In this document: positions 63,091-64,000 of the stretch, piece after piece
How the letters are laid out: every line of letters starts with the position of its first letter
Position numbering within the stretch: position 1 is the first letter of the stretch
NCBI GenBank assembly: GCA_963514095.1
Contig: OY741285.1
Span: forward strand, 6,224,375-6,288,374
From: Eutrigla gurnardus
Lineage: Eukaryota; Chordata; Actinopteri; Perciformes; Triglidae
Reading direction: 5' to 3'
DNA: 64,000 bases
Position numbers and translations under genes: made by a program
Notes under the pieces: generated by a model
Told to the model about the DNA's origin: nothing
The model's database searches: none
What the model saw: the letters and a program-made list of their open reading frames with translations, nothing else

Positions 63091-64000
63091 TTATTTAGAA
63101 AATCAATCTTTTTCAAGTATGGGTCAATGTAAATGCAGACTCCTACATTTCTCATCAATATCAATATCATTCTTTCTTAGACTTCCCAAGCCAAAACAAT
63201 AGAAGACAACTATTTTCACTGGTAAAGTAGGAGCACCCGTTATCGTTTTATCACTACATTTTTAGCCATTTTGGGGTTAAAATCCAGCTTCAAGGACTTC
63301 ATCTTCACCCTACATCCCAACTGCTGACTCAGCATACGCAAAGTGCTTGTGGTTTGATGCAATAAAGAGATGACCCCGTGCCATCTCTCCACCAGCACCC
63401 ATAAGACCTTGGATATCCCCCATGCTGCTAATAGCCTCACTGGCACCGAGCTGATGCAGATTCTCACGTCCCCCCATACCAGAAAATGGAAACATGCAAA
63501 ACGGGGGTTAAACTGCAACATTAAAATTCAGACTTTGTAAGCTGTAATTCTTTCTTTTTTGCAGCTGTATGCTAAGCTGCGGGATATCTCCATTCCATTT
63601 TGTGCATTAAATCGTCCAGTATCCATTTCAGAAAAACAGAAAATGTAATGCGTTTATGCAGCTTTGTATAATGAATGCATGATTACAAGTTGCTGTTGAA
63701 TGCTGATATGTACATTAGGATGAATGAAAAACTGCTTGTCACACATTTATCCCCGTTTAAGTCCTTAATAACATAAGCTTAAGCTGACTCGCAGTATGCA
63801 TTTGTGCAGTTGCTGCGGTAATCACATTTCCATTTGGTAGAATCAACAAAGAAAGCACTATTGTCCCTAAAAAGGATTTCCTATAGCAGATGCAAAGCGG
63901 TGATGTCATCCCGTTCGTATCTAATGACATCTCCACGGGCAACTCATCTGAAAAAGTATATTGTTATCGTCTCCACAGGTCACAATTTCAATCAAGTTCT

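Larger units (their letters stand above)
45806..64000. other. 18-kb stretch without recognised gene
   Basis: No exon with a recognisable protein or splice-consistent frame on either strand. In human the next gene after OAT on this side is CHST15, on the same strand; none of its coding motifs were seen, so this may be intergenic DNA or a long 5' intron. AT-rich repeat debris, pyrimidine tracts near 47.4 kb and microsatellites are present. Confidence 0.55.

Noticed and set aside
45806..64000. Search for CHST15 coding exons expected from synteny
   Set aside because: No sulfotransferase motif or conserved CHST15 peptide was recognised in any frame.

Overview
The window is nuclear DNA from a ray-finned fish, most likely a teleost. 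It has spliced genes with GT-AG introns, AATAAA poly(A) signals, many microsatellites, and interspersed hAT-type DNA-transposon remnants of kinds familiar from fish genomes. The exact species cannot be told from the sequence. No prokaryotic operon, CRISPR array or virus was seen.

Three protein-coding genes were rebuilt exon by exon. Each reading frame stays open across every splice junction. (1) FAM53B (simplet), plus strand, four coding exons from 6534 to 12729, 415 residues. (2) LHPP, minus strand, seven coding exons from 36257 down to 19278, 271 residues. Its last coding exon is separated from the rest by an intron of about 14.7 kb. (3) OAT, mitochondrial ornithine aminotransferase, plus strand, nine coding exons from 38849 to 44640, 444 residues. 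The order and relative orientation FAM53B - LHPP - OAT match human 10q26.13 (inverted as a block), so this is conserved vertebrate synteny. NKX1-2, which lies between OAT and LHPP in human, is not recognisable here.

Layout: 1-6.5 kb is FAM53B upstream sequence, with a possible non-coding first exon near 1 kb. FAM53B fills 6.5-13.5 kb. An intergenic stretch with microsatellites and one hAT-like remnant runs to about 18.8 kb. LHPP, mostly its last intron, fills 18.8-36.3 kb. A 2.6-kb head-to-head interval between the LHPP and OAT start codons carries a consensus NRF-1 site. OAT runs to 45.8 kb, and its fifth listed intron holds a complete 1,208-bp hAT-like element with an intact 8-bp target duplication. 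The last 18 kb (45.8-64 kb) has no exon I can recognise. It holds AT-rich repeat debris, a long CA microsatellite and another hAT-family fragment.

The three genes do not form a pathway. FAM53B is a nuclear regulator of Wnt/beta-catenin signalling and proliferation, LHPP is a HAD-family phosphatase (pyrophosphate, phospholysine/phosphohistidine), and OAT is a matrix PLP enzyme of arginine/ornithine/proline metabolism. They are linked by conserved position. I found no convincing undescribed biological system; the most notable local structures are the transposon insertions and the shared LHPP/OAT upstream interval.
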